Program-made: the position numbers and the translations under genes | Source of the DNA: Bog-473 sp963730395 | GTDB lineage: Bacteria > Actinomycetota > Acidimicrobiia > Acidimicrobiales > RAAP-2 | DNA length: 64,000 bases | Assembly (NCBI GenBank): GCA_963730395.1 | Contig: CAVSSK010000007.1 | Span: 1 to 64,000 of the forward strand | Direction: 5' to 3' | Shown here: positions 34,265 to 42,794 of the stretch, in pieces | Numbering within the stretch: the stretch's first letter is position 1 | Layout of the letters: the number at the start of each line of letters is the position of its first letter | Notes under the pieces: generated by a model | The model's database searches: none | What the model saw: only the letters and a program-made list of their open reading frames with translations | What the model was told of the DNA's origin: nothing

Positions 34265-34647
34265 TGGCCGTCACCGGGATGGCCAATTTGGCGATCAAGG
34301 TCTCCGACCTCGAGGGGGCCTGCGCCTGGTACGTGGCGGCGGGCGCCACCGTGACCGAGCCCGTGGAATGGGAGAACGGGCGGCGGGCCGACGTGCAGCT
34401 GGGCACGCTGGCGCTGACCCTGTTCACCAAGGCGATCTATGAGGGCGTGTGCTCGCTCCCGGACGAGGGATTCCTGCACCCCGCTCTCTTCGTGGACGAC
34501 CTCGATGAGGAGCTGGCCCGCCATGAGGTGCTGTGGGGTCCTCGCACGGTCAGCGGCACGTTCGGAACCCGGCGTATCGCGTTCGTCGAGGCGCCGGGCG
34601 GTATCCGGCTCGAGTTCATGGAGCAGGTAGGGGACACGCCGGGTTGA
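34264..34647 (+). CDS. VOC-family protein (second copy)
   Basis: 127 residues; ATG 34264 overlaps the previous stop (TGATG). MANLAIKVSDLEGACAWYVAAGATV replaces the first metal His by Asn/Leu (ANLAIKV), and the C-terminal GGIRLEFMEQ keeps the Glu. It is shorter than its neighbour and may bind rather than convert a ligand. Third gene of the amidohydrolase operon. Confidence 0.82.
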   Translation: MAVTGMANLAIKVSDLEGACAWYVAAGATVTEPVEWENGRRADVQLGTLALTLFTKAIYEGVCSLPDEGFLHPALFVDDLDEELARHEVLWGPRTVSGTFGTRRIAFVEAPGGIRLEFMEQVGDTPG

Positions 34648-34658
34648 GCCAAGGTGAT

Positions 34659-34676
34659 GGTCGTGCTGGCACGACC
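34659..34676 (+). terminator. Hairpin after VOC gene
   Basis: GGTCGTGC-TG-GCACGACC, 8-bp arms (6 bp with a 6-nt loop in practice), 12 nt after the stop at 34647. No T tract. The rest of 34677-34786 shows no gene. Confidence 0.4.
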
Positions 34677-34786
34677 GGTGGGCCGCGGCGGCGCGCCGAA
34701 GCGCCCGCTGCCGCCCCGCCATCCCGGGCCGCTCAACCCGTCCATGTGAGAATTCCGCCCGGACCCTATGGCACTGGAGGACTGGG

Positions 34787-35281
34787 ATGACGACGACCAC
34801 TGATGCGGCGGTCACACCGAGGCACGGGTACACGAAGGACGGGACCCCCGTCTACGGTCGAACCCACCGCTACGTGAAGATGGACACCGCGGCGCAGCGG
34901 TTCAACGCGGCGTTCGGCCTCAAGATCACGTTACTCGTGGGGACGATGTGGGCCGCCTACCTGTTTGCCGCCATCGCCTTCGTCAGCCTGCCCTCCACCA
35001 TCAAGACCCATAGCCCGACGGTGCTCGTCTTGTGGTTGTCGTCCGAGTTCATCCAGCTGGTGTTGTTGCCGATCATCATCGTGGGGCAGAACATCCAGTC
35101 GAGGGCGGCCGATGCCCGCGCAGCAAAGACCTTCGAGGACGTCGAGGACGCCCGCAAGAAGGTCGAGCACGCCATCGACCTCCTCGACGTCCACACCGAG
35201 GGTGGCCTGCACGACGCCGTGACCCTGATCATCGACGCCATCAACGAGAAGAGGGCGGCGCCGGGTGGTGCCCCGGCTTGA
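34787..35281 (+). CDS. Small membrane protein, DUF1003-like
   Basis: 164 residues. Two membrane segments (LKITLLVGTMWAAYLFAAIAFVSL and VLWLSSEFIQLVLLPIIIVGQN) followed by a charged cytoplasmic region SRAADARAAKTFEDVEDARKKVEHAIDLLDVHTEGG. The VGTMW and LPIIIVGQN blocks recur in actinobacterial membrane proteins related to DUF1003. Function unknown. ATG 34787 follows GGAGG. It ends 9 bp before the convergent DHA2 transporter gene. Confidence 0.72.
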   Translation: MTTTTDAAVTPRHGYTKDGTPVYGRTHRYVKMDTAAQRFNAAFGLKITLLVGTMWAAYLFAAIAFVSLPSTIKTHSPTVLVLWLSSEFIQLVLLPIIIVGQNIQSRAADARAAKTFEDVEDARKKVEHAIDLLDVHTEGGLHDAVTLIIDAINEKRAAPGGAPA

Positions 35282-35289
35282 CGCTGGCC

Positions 35290-36810
35290 TCAGGAGGCCT
35301 CTCCGAGCTCGACGGTCGCCACGGACACTTCGGGGGCTTGTCTGGCCGGCTGGAGGTCCCGCAAGGACGGCAACGTCGCCATGGCGACGGCGGCCGTCGC
35401 CGCCAGCAGACCGGCCGCCACCGAGAACGCCAGCGCATAGCCGTCGGTGAGGGCAACGGCCGCGTGGGCCGGCGTCGCCACGACGCCGGCCAGCGCTCCC
35501 GACGTGCGATTGGCCGCCACCGTTGCGAGCGCGGCGAGGCCGATGGAGGCACCGACAGTTCGTGACGTGTTGAGCAAGCCGGACGCCAGGCCGGCCTCCT
35601 CTCGCGGCACACCCGCCGTTCCCGCGACCGCGATCGGTGTCACGGCCAGGCCCATGCCCAGCCCGATGAGCACGAACGGCCCGAACAGATCAGCCAGGAA
35701 CGTGCTGGTGGCGGAGATCTGCGCCAGCCAGAAGAGACCCCCGCCGGCAACGAGCGTGCCGACCAGGATGAGCAGGCGCGGCCCGAACCGGGGCACGAGG
35801 CGCGCCGTCACCTGTGCACCCGCTGCGATCAGCAGAGTCTGAGGCAGGAAGGCGAGACCGGCCTGCAGCGGGCTGTAGCCGAGCACGCGCTGCATGTAGA
35901 GCGTCTCGAAGTACCAGGACGCGAACAACGCCCCGAACAACATCAGCATCACCGCGTTGCCACCCGCCACGGAGCGCGAGCGGAAGATGCGGAGGGGGAC
36001 GAGCGGGGCCTTCGAGAACCGGGCCTGGAGGACAAGGAAGACCGCGAGGAGGGCGACGCCCAACAGAAGGGGCACCAGGACCTGCGGTGACCCCCAGGAA
36101 TAGGTCTCGGTGCGCACGAGGGCGAACACCAGTGCGACCAGCCCCGCCGTCACCGTGACCGCGCCGGCCAGATCGAGGTGGCGGTGCGCCATGTCAGCCC
36201 GCGACTCGGGAAGGTAGCCCCGGGCCGCTATGAGCGCCACGATCCCGACCGGCACGTTCACGAAGAGGATCCAGCGCCAGCTGAGCAGGTCGGTGAGGAT
36301 CCCGCCGAGAAGTGCGCCGGCCGAGGCGCCGGCAGCGGACACCGCGCTCCAGGCTCCCAGGGCGCGGGCGCGCGCCGGGCCCTCGGCGAAGGTCGCGGTC
36401 AGGATGGTCAAGGTCGCCGGAGCGAGGATGGCAGCACCGAGCCCCTGCAAGGCTCGGGCGCTCACGAGCCAGGCCTCGCTCTGGGCCATGCCGCCGAGGA
36501 GGCTCGACACCGTGAACACCGCCAGGCCGGCGAGGAAGATCCTCCGCCGGCCGAACAGGTCGGCCGCCCGGCCGCCCAGGAGGAGGAAGCCGGCGAAGGT
36601 CAGCGTGTAGGCGTTGATGACCCACTGGAGGTCTGACGTGCTGAAGTGCAGGTCTCGCTGGATCGACGGCAGGGCGACGTTGACGATGGAGGCGTCGAGC
36701 ACGACCATGAATTGGCCGATGAGCACGATGCTGAGGACGAGCCACGGGGCCACGTAGCGGCCTGGTGCGATCTCGATGGCGGTGCTGCCGGTGTTGGGGT
36801 CAGCGCGCAT
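35290..36810 (-). CDS. MFS drug exporter, DHA2 (14-TM) family
   Basis: 506 residues: LSIVLIGQFMVVLDASIVNVALPSIQ (motif D1), GGRAADLFGRRRIFLAG (motif A), ARALGAWSAVSAAGASAGALLGG (motif C region) and the C-terminal EEAGLASGLLNTSRTVGASIG. No frame break. It belongs to the EmrB/QacA proton-antiporter group and is distinct from the exporter at 20388. Divergent from the DGPF/ECF42 pair with a 267-bp gap, so joint control by that sigma factor is possible. Confidence 0.9.
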   Translation of the reverse strand: MRADPNTGSTAIEIAPGRYVAPWLVLSIVLIGQFMVVLDASIVNVALPSIQRDLHFSTSDLQWVINAYTLTFAGFLLLGGRAADLFGRRRIFLAGLAVFTVSSLLGGMAQSEAWLVSARALQGLGAAILAPATLTILTATFAEGPARARALGAWSAVSAAGASAGALLGGILTDLLSWRWILFVNVPVGIVALIAARGYLPESRADMAHRHLDLAGAVTVTAGLVALVFALVRTETYSWGSPQVLVPLLLGVALLAVFLVLQARFSKAPLVPLRIFRSRSVAGGNAVMLMLFGALFASWYFETLYMQRVLGYSPLQAGLAFLPQTLLIAAGAQVTARLVPRFGPRLLILVGTLVAGGGLFWLAQISATSTFLADLFGPFVLIGLGMGLAVTPIAVAGTAGVPREEAGLASGLLNTSRTVGASIGLAALATVAANRTSGALAGVVATPAHAAVALTDGYALAFSVAAGLLAATAAVAMATLPSLRDLQPARQAPEVSVATVELGEAS

Positions 36811-37077
36811 GGGTCTCCTCGTGCAGAGCGTTCGGATCCGTCAGCCCCCCATCTGCCTGGCCAACGTCGGTCGCCCCTCCGCTATTCCCTCCCTGCGAGT
36901 GGAGGGATGCGTCGTCCCGGCCTGATGGATCTCTCGGTTGGGAGATCCGGTCTAGCGGTCCGGTGTGACAGGCTCTCGCGCCATGACCGATCGACCACCG
37001 GTCGAGCTGCTGCGCAACGCGGGTCGTGCAGCCCGCGTTCCCCACCCCTACGCAGCGACGAGAGAAGGAGAACGTCC
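36811..37077. promoter_or_regulatory. Divergent control region, MFS exporter / DGPF-ECF42
   Basis: No gene. Contains an inverted repeat TCCCTCC (36886-36892) / GGAGGGA (36901-36907) with an 8-nt loop and the ribosome site GAGAAGGAG before ATG 37078. No convincing -35/-10 pair was found. Confidence 0.35.
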
Positions 37078-37434
37078 ATGACGCAGTACCTGTTGAGCGT
37101 GGCGATGATCGACGGCGAGCCCATGCCGCCTCCCGAAGACATGCAACGGGCCTTCGAACAAGTCGGCCGGTTCAACGCCGAGCTGCAGTCCACCGGCGCC
37201 TGGGTCTTCGGCGGTGGCCTGCTGCCGGCGTCGGCGGCCACGGTCGTCCGTGCCGACGGTGGCGAGGTCCTGGTGACCGACGGACCGTTCACCGAGTCCA
37301 AGGAGCACATCGGTGGCTTCTGGGTCATCGACGCGGTCGATCTCGATGCCGCGCTCGCCCTGGCCACGAAGGCCAGTCGAGCTTGCGAGAAGCCGGTCGA
37401 GGTTCGGCCGTTCCAGGAGAACCCCGAGGGCTGA
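37078..37434 (+). CDS. YCII-related DGPF-domain protein
   Basis: 118 residues; ATG 37078 behind AAGGAG. YLLSVAMIDGEPMPPPEDMQRAFEQVGRFNAELQ is the YCII-like fold and VLVTDGPFTESKEHIGGFWVIDA contains the name-giving DGPF-(A/T)-E-(T/S)-KE motif. Small DGPF proteins are the usual genomic partners of ECF42 sigma factors, which fits the next gene, starting by TGATG overlap. Biochemical role unclear; possibly a sensor or enzyme in the stress response. Confidence 0.9.
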   Translation: MTQYLLSVAMIDGEPMPPPEDMQRAFEQVGRFNAELQSTGAWVFGGGLLPASAATVVRADGGEVLVTDGPFTESKEHIGGFWVIDAVDLDAALALATKASRACEKPVEVRPFQENPEG

Positions 37435-38678
37435 TGCCGGGCCCGCGCCGCGAGGAGCCCGGCATCGACATCGAGCGGGTGTTCCGCGAGGAGTACGGGC
37501 GAGCCGTCTCGGTCCTGGTCCGCGCCTTCGGCGACATCGACCTGGCGGAGGAGGGCGTGCAGGACGCGTTCGCCATCGCAGCGCAGCGGTGGCCTGACGG
37601 CGGGCCGCCCCCCAGCCCGGCCGGCTGGATCATCACGACGGCACGCAACCGGATCCTCGACCGCCTGCGGCGCGAAGCGTCCCGCGAGGATCGTCAGGCG
37701 CAGGCCGTCCTCCTCCACCAGCGTGAAGAGCCCGACGAGGAGTTGGCAGTGCAAGACGACCGCCTTCGGCTGATGTTCACCTGTTGCCATCCGGCTCTGG
37801 CGCCGGCGGCCCAGGTCGCCCTCACGCTCCGGTTGCTCGGCGGCCTCACGACACCCGAGATCGCGCGGGCCTTCGTCGTGCCCGAGCCGACCATGGCCCA
37901 ACGGATCGTGCGGGCCAAGGCCAAGATCCGGGACGACCACATCCCCTACCGGGTCCCGAGCAGCGCCGAGCTGCCGGACCGGCTCCGCCCCGTGCTGGCC
38001 GCCACCTACCTCGTGTTCAACGAGGGCTACGCCGCGACCTCGGGCGACCAACTCGCTCGCCCGGACCTCTGCCTCGAGGCGATACGCCTCGGCCGCGTCC
38101 TGGCGTCGCTCATGCCCGACGAGCCCGAGGTGCTGGGCCTGCTGGCGCTGATGCTCCTGATCGCCGCCCGTCGTCCGGCGCGCACGGCCCCGGACGGTTC
38201 GCTGGTCCCGCTTCCCGAACAGGACCGTGCCCTCTGGGACCCCGGCGAGATCGCCGAGGGCCAGGCGCTCGTGCGGTCCTGCCTGCGGCGCAACGCCCCC
38301 GGTCCCTACCAGGTCCAGGCGGCCATCAACGCGGTGCACGCCGACGCACCGAGCGCGGCCGCGACGGACTGGCGCCAGATTCTCGCCCTCTACGACCAGC
38401 TGCTCGACATGGACCGGTCGCCGGTGGTGGCCCTGAACCGGGCCGTCGCCCTCGCAGAGGTCGAGGGCGCGGAGGCGGGGCTGGCCGCCCTCGAGGGGCT
38501 GCCCCTCGAGGAGTACTACCTGCTGCACGCGGTGCGGGCCGACCTGCTGCGCCGTCTGGGCCGCAACGCTGAGGCCGCCGCCGAGTACGAGTCTGCCCGT
38601 GCCCTGACCGACAACGAGGCCGAGCGAGCCTTTCTCCGCCGGGCCAGCGCCGCCGCGGCCGGGCACCCGGGGCGATGA
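37434..38678 (+). CDS. ECF42-type sigma factor with C-terminal TPR-like extension
   Basis: 414 residues. Sigma region 2: IERVFREEYGRAVSVLVRAFGDIDLAEEGVQDAFAIA and PAGWIITTARNRILDRLRR; region 4: ALTLRLLGGLTTPEIARAFVVPEPTMAQRIVRAKAKI. The long C-terminal extension (LVFNEGYAATSGDQL, ALWDPGEIAEGQALV, YQVQAAINAVHADA, YDQLLDMDRSPVVALNRAVALAEVEG) is diagnostic of the ECF42 group and replaces an anti-sigma factor in control. Pairs with the upstream DGPF gene. Targets are usually the DGPF genes and adjacent enzymes or transporters. Confidence 0.92.
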   Translation: MPGPRREEPGIDIERVFREEYGRAVSVLVRAFGDIDLAEEGVQDAFAIAAQRWPDGGPPPSPAGWIITTARNRILDRLRREASREDRQAQAVLLHQREEPDEELAVQDDRLRLMFTCCHPALAPAAQVALTLRLLGGLTTPEIARAFVVPEPTMAQRIVRAKAKIRDDHIPYRVPSSAELPDRLRPVLAATYLVFNEGYAATSGDQLARPDLCLEAIRLGRVLASLMPDEPEVLGLLALMLLIAARRPARTAPDGSLVPLPEQDRALWDPGEIAEGQALVRSCLRRNAPGPYQVQAAINAVHADAPSAAATDWRQILALYDQLLDMDRSPVVALNRAVALAEVEGAEAGLAALEGLPLEEYYLLHAVRADLLRRLGRNAEAAAEYESARALTDNEAERAFLRRASAAAAGHPGR

Positions 38679-38696
38679 CAGACTCGGGCCTGTCAT
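38675..38696 (+). promoter_or_regulatory. Inverted repeat enclosing the exonuclease start
   Basis: ATGACAG (38675-38681), 8 nt, CTGTCAT (38690-38696). The second arm includes the ATG of the exonuclease gene and the first the stop of the sigma gene. It may form a hairpin that limits translation, or an operator. Confidence 0.4.
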
Positions 38697-39570
38697 GAAG
38701 GTGCACCTCGTCGACGGGACCTACGAGCTGTTCCGGCACTTCTTCGGGGCGCCGCCCCATCAGAATGCAGCGGGGCGGGAGGTGGCCGCCGTCAGGGGAG
38801 TGGTCGGCTCCGTGCTCCAGCTGCTGAGCGAGGGCGCCACGCACGTGGGCGTCGCGACCGACCACGTGATCGAGTCCTTCCGTAACGAGCTGTGGCCGGG
38901 GTACAAGACCGGGGAGGGCATCGACCCGGACCTGTGGTCGCAGGCCTGGCCCCTCGAAGAGGCCCTGGTCGCCCTGGGGGTCGTCGTCTGGCCCATGGTG
39001 GAGCTCGAGGCAGACGACGCCCTGGCCAGCGCGGCGGCGGTCGCCGGCGACGACGGCCAAGTCGAGCAGGTCATCATCTGCACGCCGGACAAGGACCTCG
39101 GGCAATGCGTGCGTGGCACCCACGTCGTGCAGCTCGACCGGCGCAAGGGCCAGCTGGTCGACGAGGGCGGCGTCGTTGCCAAGTTCGGGGTTCGTCCGAC
39201 CTCCATCCCCGACTACCTGGCGCTGGTCGGTGACAGCGCGGACGGGTTCCCTGGTCTGGCCGGCTGGGGAGCCAAGTCGGCCGCCGCCGTGCTGGCCCGG
39301 TGGGGGCACGTCGAAGACGTCCCGGCGAACCCGGCCGACTGGGACGTGGCCGTGCGCGGTGCGGCGAAGCTCGCGGCGACGCTGCAGGAAGGCCGTGACG
39401 ACGCGGCGTTGTTCAAGGAGCTGGCCACCTTGCGGGTCGACCGCTCACTGTTGGGACAGGCCGAGGACCTCCGGTGGCGCGGGCCGACGGGCGAATTCGC
39501 CCGCATCTGCGAAGAGATCGACGCCCCCGGCCTCTTGCGGCGCGCGGAGGCGCTGGCCCCCACGCGCTGA
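38695..39570 (+). CDS. 5'-3' exonuclease domain protein (FEN/PolA N-domain type)
   Basis: 291 residues. VHLVDGTYELFRHFF begins the PIN-like nuclease fold; ELEADDALASAAAVA and ICTPDKDLGQCV carry the acidic metal ligands; DYLALVGDSADGFPGLAGWGAKSAAAVLARWG is the helix-hairpin-helix with the GDSADGFPG signature. No polymerase domain follows, so it is a stand-alone flap/5' nuclease in repair or primer removal. Starts 17 nt after the ECF42 stop within a palindrome. Confidence 0.88.
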   Translation: MKVHLVDGTYELFRHFFGAPPHQNAAGREVAAVRGVVGSVLQLLSEGATHVGVATDHVIESFRNELWPGYKTGEGIDPDLWSQAWPLEEALVALGVVVWPMVELEADDALASAAAVAGDDGQVEQVIICTPDKDLGQCVRGTHVVQLDRRKGQLVDEGGVVAKFGVRPTSIPDYLALVGDSADGFPGLAGWGAKSAAAVLARWGHVEDVPANPADWDVAVRGAAKLAATLQEGRDDAALFKELATLRVDRSLLGQAEDLRWRGPTGEFARICEEIDAPGLLRRAEALAPTR

Positions 39571-39614
39571 GGGACCGGGGCGCGGGGTCGTGCCTTGCCT
39601 AGACTCGACGACCG

Positions 39615-39728
39615 GTGACGGGGCTCGCCCCACCGGCTGAGAGCCGGTCGTACGTCGCCCGCCGGATCGCCGCGGCGACCGGAGGGCTCGACCCCTTCCG
39701 CCCGCGGGCGCCCGGGGCGTTGCGGTGA
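39615..39728 (+). CDS. Small ORF (37 aa) coupled to GNAT-AAA gene
   Basis: GTG 39615, preceded by a TAGACT -10-like box (39600-39605) and no ribosome site. The peptide (ESRSYVARRIAAATGG core, ending RPRAPGALR) stops by GTGA overlap with the GNAT-AAA start. The frame and overlap suggest a translated leader or a real small protein. No family recognised. Confidence 0.45.
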   Translation: MTGLAPPAESRSYVARRIAAATGGLDPFRPRAPGALR

Positions 39729-40987
39729 CGACCGCTTGGCGCGTTCTCTCCCTGGACCACCGCGACCCCCTCGTCCCGTTCGAGGAGATCGTCCGCCTGA
39801 TCGACCTGGCCGGGACGTCGATGGCGGCGCCCTACAGCCGGAGTGACGTCGTCGAGGCGCTGAACGAGCACCAGCCGGCGGCGGCGGTGCTGGCCTCGGG
39901 CCAGCTGGTCGGAGTGGCCGTCGCCGCGCGTGGCCGGCCGCGACGCGCACCTCCTGGCTCTGGCGCTCCACCCCCAGTGGCGGAGCCGCGGCATCGGGTC
40001 CGCGCTCTTGCGCGAGTTGGACCAACAGGTCATCCATCACGGCGCGCACCGCGTGCTGGCCCTCGTCGAACCGGGGCAGGTGGGTGAGGTCGCGTTCTCG
40101 CACCAGGGCTTCGAGCGCTGGACGGACTGCACCTCTACGTCCGGGCCGCATCCATGGTCCCCGAGGAGCTGGCGATCGTCGAGCGGTACGGCGGGCACTT
40201 CCCCGCCTCGGGGTTGTGGGAGGACATGAAGGGCTTCTCGACGACCAAGGAGTTGCTCGATCGGCGGATCGTGGCGCCGCTCTCGCACTCCGAGCTGGCG
40301 GACCGGATCGGGTTGCGGCCGCCGGCCGCCGTCATGCTGTTCGGGCCACCGGGGACCGGGAAGACGTCCTTTGCCAGGGCCATCGCGTCGCGGCTCTCCT
40401 GGGCCTTCGTGGAACTGCATCCCTCGCTGCTGGGCCACGGTGCGGAGGCCGCTGCGAGGCTGCGGGACGCGCTCGGGGATCTGGGCCATGTGGACCGGCT
40501 GGTCTGCTTCATCGACGAGGCGGACGAGATCGCCTCGTCCCGCGACACCCGGCCGGAGAGCCAGCCCATCGTGAACGAGTTGTTGAAGGCCATCCCGATC
40601 TTCAAGTCCCGGCCCGGTCGCCTGATGGTCATGGCCACGAACTCCATCGCGGCCATCGACCCGGCCATGCTCCGGCCGGGTCGCTTCGACCTCATCATCC
40701 CGATCGGTGCGCCCGACCGCGGTGGGCGGGAGGAACTGACCGGGGAGTTCCTCGGCGCGTGCGATCCCGGGGAACTGGCGGAGCGGACCGAGGGGTTCAC
40801 TCCCGCCGACTTCGCACTGGCCGCGCAGCGGGCCGCGCAGCTCGCCTTCGAGCGGGCGCTCGGCGGCGGTGATGCCGACGTCACGGCCGCCGACTGTCTC
40901 GACGCCGTGTCGCGCACCAAGCCGTCCGTCAACAAGGAGGCCGCCGCTGCATTCGACGACGAGGCGGCCACCTTCGCGCGCCTCTGA
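39725..40987 (+). CDS. GNAT acetyltransferase fused to AAA+ ATPase (two frame breaks)
   Basis: N-terminal GNAT: AWRVLSLDHRDPLVPFEEIVRLIDLAG, ASGQLVGVAVAA, then after an extra base near 39920 AGRDAHLLALALHPQWRSRGIGSALLRELDQQ (acetyl-CoA loop); near 40115 a compensating change restores the first frame (GLHLYVRAASMVPEEL). The C-terminal AAA+ domain has Walker A FGPPGTGKTSFARAIASRL, Walker B VDRLVCFIDEADEIASS, sensor 1 MVMATNSIAAID and the arginine-finger region MLRPGRFDLIIPIG. About 420 residues. The intact ATPase could alternatively start at ATG 40154, but the GNAT end runs into it without a stop. Function of the combination unknown. Confidence 0.78.
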
Positions 40988-40997
40988 GGGCCCGGAG

Positions 40998-42342
40998 CTA
41001 CCGGGCGGCGCCGACCACCGGCGCAGGGCCCGAGAGGGTGAGCGGGAGGATGTAGAGGTCGCGGCTGTTCGGGAACCCCACGGCTCCGGGGACCCAGGCG
41101 TGGAACGCCATCCAGTACGCGCCGGTCGCGCCGGCGAACACCGACTCGCCGCCCGGGCCCAGCACGCCGGCGCCACTGGAGAGGATCGGGCGTGGAGACG
41201 TGTCCGCGCAGGGGCCGAGCGGACCGCTGCAGGCGGCCACTCCCACCGCGTAGTTCGCACCGTCCCAGTTGTTGCCCGAGAAGAAGAGGAGGTAGCGCCC
41301 ACCGGCGGTGACGAGGTCGGGGGCCTCCACCGTGCCGGCCTCCCAGGCCTGGCCGGGGGTGAGCAGGACGGTGGGGGTGGCGCCCGGGGCGAACGCCGTC
41401 CCGGTCTGGTCGAGCTGCTCGGACCAGATCTTGGACGACCCCGGCCCCCCCGACTTCCACACCAGGAACAGTCCGCCGTTGGGGTCGATGAAGGAGGCGG
41501 GGTCGATGGAGCCGCCGAGCGCGGTCTGGCACTCGAGCGGCGCCGTGGACCGGTCGGTGAACGGCCCCTGGGGCTGGGTGGCGGTCGCGACCGAGATGCA
41601 CTCCCGGCCGCTGCCGGCGACGTTGGCCGCGTAGTAGAGCACGAAGGTCCCGCCGATCATGGCCAGCCGCGGGAGCCCACGTGTAGTGCGACTGGGCCCA
41701 GGCAGGCAGGCTCGGCAGCGCGTTGCCGACCGCGGTCCAGTGCGTCAGGTCGGTGGACTGAATGATCTGGATGTTCCCCGCCACCGAGTTGGTCGCGTAG
41801 GCGTAGTAGGTCTGGCCGACGAGGATGACCGCCGGGTCGGGGAAGTCGAATGGGTAGACGAGACCGGTGCTCTGTCCACCATCGAGCTCGGTGCAGGGGC
41901 CCGAGACCGCCGAGATGTCCTTGGCTGCCTGGTCGTTCTGGCCGGCGCTGATCTGGCCCAGCGCGTTCTGGACGCCGCCCAGGCAGGTCTGCAGCGTGGC
42001 GATGCTGGCGCCCTGGAGGAGGGCGTGCGCGGTGGTGGTGGTGAGCGTCGAGTTGGTCGTCGCCAGCTGGCTCATGGTCGTGGCGATCGACGCCTGCAGG
42101 GTGGCGCGCCGTGCGGTGGTCATTGCGCTGGCGTAGCGGGTGAGCGCCACGTCATGGCGCAGCGTGGCCAGGAGCGCGTCGGCCGCGGCAAGCGCCGTCT
42201 TCTCGTTGCGTGCCCGGGTCCGGGCGGTGACGTCGGTCCACACCGCCGCCACCAGCAGGGCGGCACACAGCGTGACGACGGCAGCGAGGAGCCAGCGTCC
42301 CCGTCGAGCCCGGCGCGGGTCAGCCACTCGAGGCCGCCGCAC
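40998..42342 (-). CDS. Membrane-anchored GH43-type glycoside hydrolase with coiled-coil stalk (one frame break near 41670)
   Basis: One N-terminal membrane helix (RWLLAAVVTLCAALLVAAVW), a coiled-coil/helical stalk, a Cys-bearing LQTCLGGVQNALGQISAG segment and a five-bladed propeller of GH43 type. Catalytic residues are visible: base Asp in FDFPDPAVILVG, pKa-modulating Asp in GGSIDPASFIDP and acid Glu in TVEAPDLVTAG. An extra base near 41670 breaks the frame before LAMIGGTFVLYYAAN. About 448 residues; GTG 42342 or GTG 42327 may be the start. It probably cleaves arabinan or another surface furanoside outside the cell. Overlaps the upstream stalk gene. Confidence 0.82.
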
Positions 42343-42787
42343 TCGAGCAGCTCGCCGAGACCGATTGCAGCGCCGTGATGGCCCGGCCCTTCCTGCCGAT
42401 GGCGAGCGCGTTCAGTGCGCGTTCCACGCCCCCGAGGCAGGTCTCGAGGGAGGAGATCTGGGAGGACTGCTGGGACACGTGGGCCTCGGCGGCGGCCAGG
42501 GCTGCCTGCGCCCCCTTCAGTTGGGAGGCGTCCTGGTTCAGGGCCGTGGTGTCGCTGCCGACCTGTGCGGTCAGGAGTCCGAGATTGCGGCGGAGGGTGG
42601 CCAGCCGGGCCGAGACGTCGCTCGTGTCGTGCCGGGTCACGACGAGCGACGACTGGGCCTGGTCGAACTGGTCGTGCACCTGCACCTGGTCGTCGATGAG
42701 GTAGCCCAGCGCGGCGGCGAAGAGGGCGCCGACCGCGAGGCCCGTGATCCAGCGCCACCGGCGTGTCAGCCGCCGTGCGCGGTTCAC
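42320..42787 (-). CDS. Membrane-anchored coiled-coil protein, paralogous to GH43 stalk
   Basis: 155 residues: basic N-terminus, one membrane helix (WITGLAVGALFAAALGYLI), a long heptad-rich helix (LVVTRHDTSDVSARLATLRRNLGLLTAQVGSD and following), then LETCLGGVERALNALAIGRKG and a C-terminal Cys. The TCLGGV motif and spacing are shared with the stalk of the adjacent GH43 protein, so the two arose by duplication and may pair through their helices. No catalytic domain. Confidence 0.65.
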   Translation of the reverse strand: MNRARRLTRRWRWITGLAVGALFAAALGYLIDDQVQVHDQFDQAQSSLVVTRHDTSDVSARLATLRRNLGLLTAQVGSDTTALNQDASQLKGAQAALAAAEAHVSQQSSQISSLETCLGGVERALNALAIGRKGRAITALQSVSASCSSAAASSG

Positions 42788-42794
42788 CCCTCCC

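Noticed and set aside
33770..34647. The two VOC genes as one bicupin or dioxygenase
   Set aside because: Each has its own start, stop and complete paired-module fold.
39596..39700. Possible TPP riboswitch (GGCTGAGAG motif) before the GNAT-AAA gene
   Set aside because: The second conserved part (the AACCTGAT and TAAT/GCG blocks) is missing, and the stretch reads well as a short coupled ORF.
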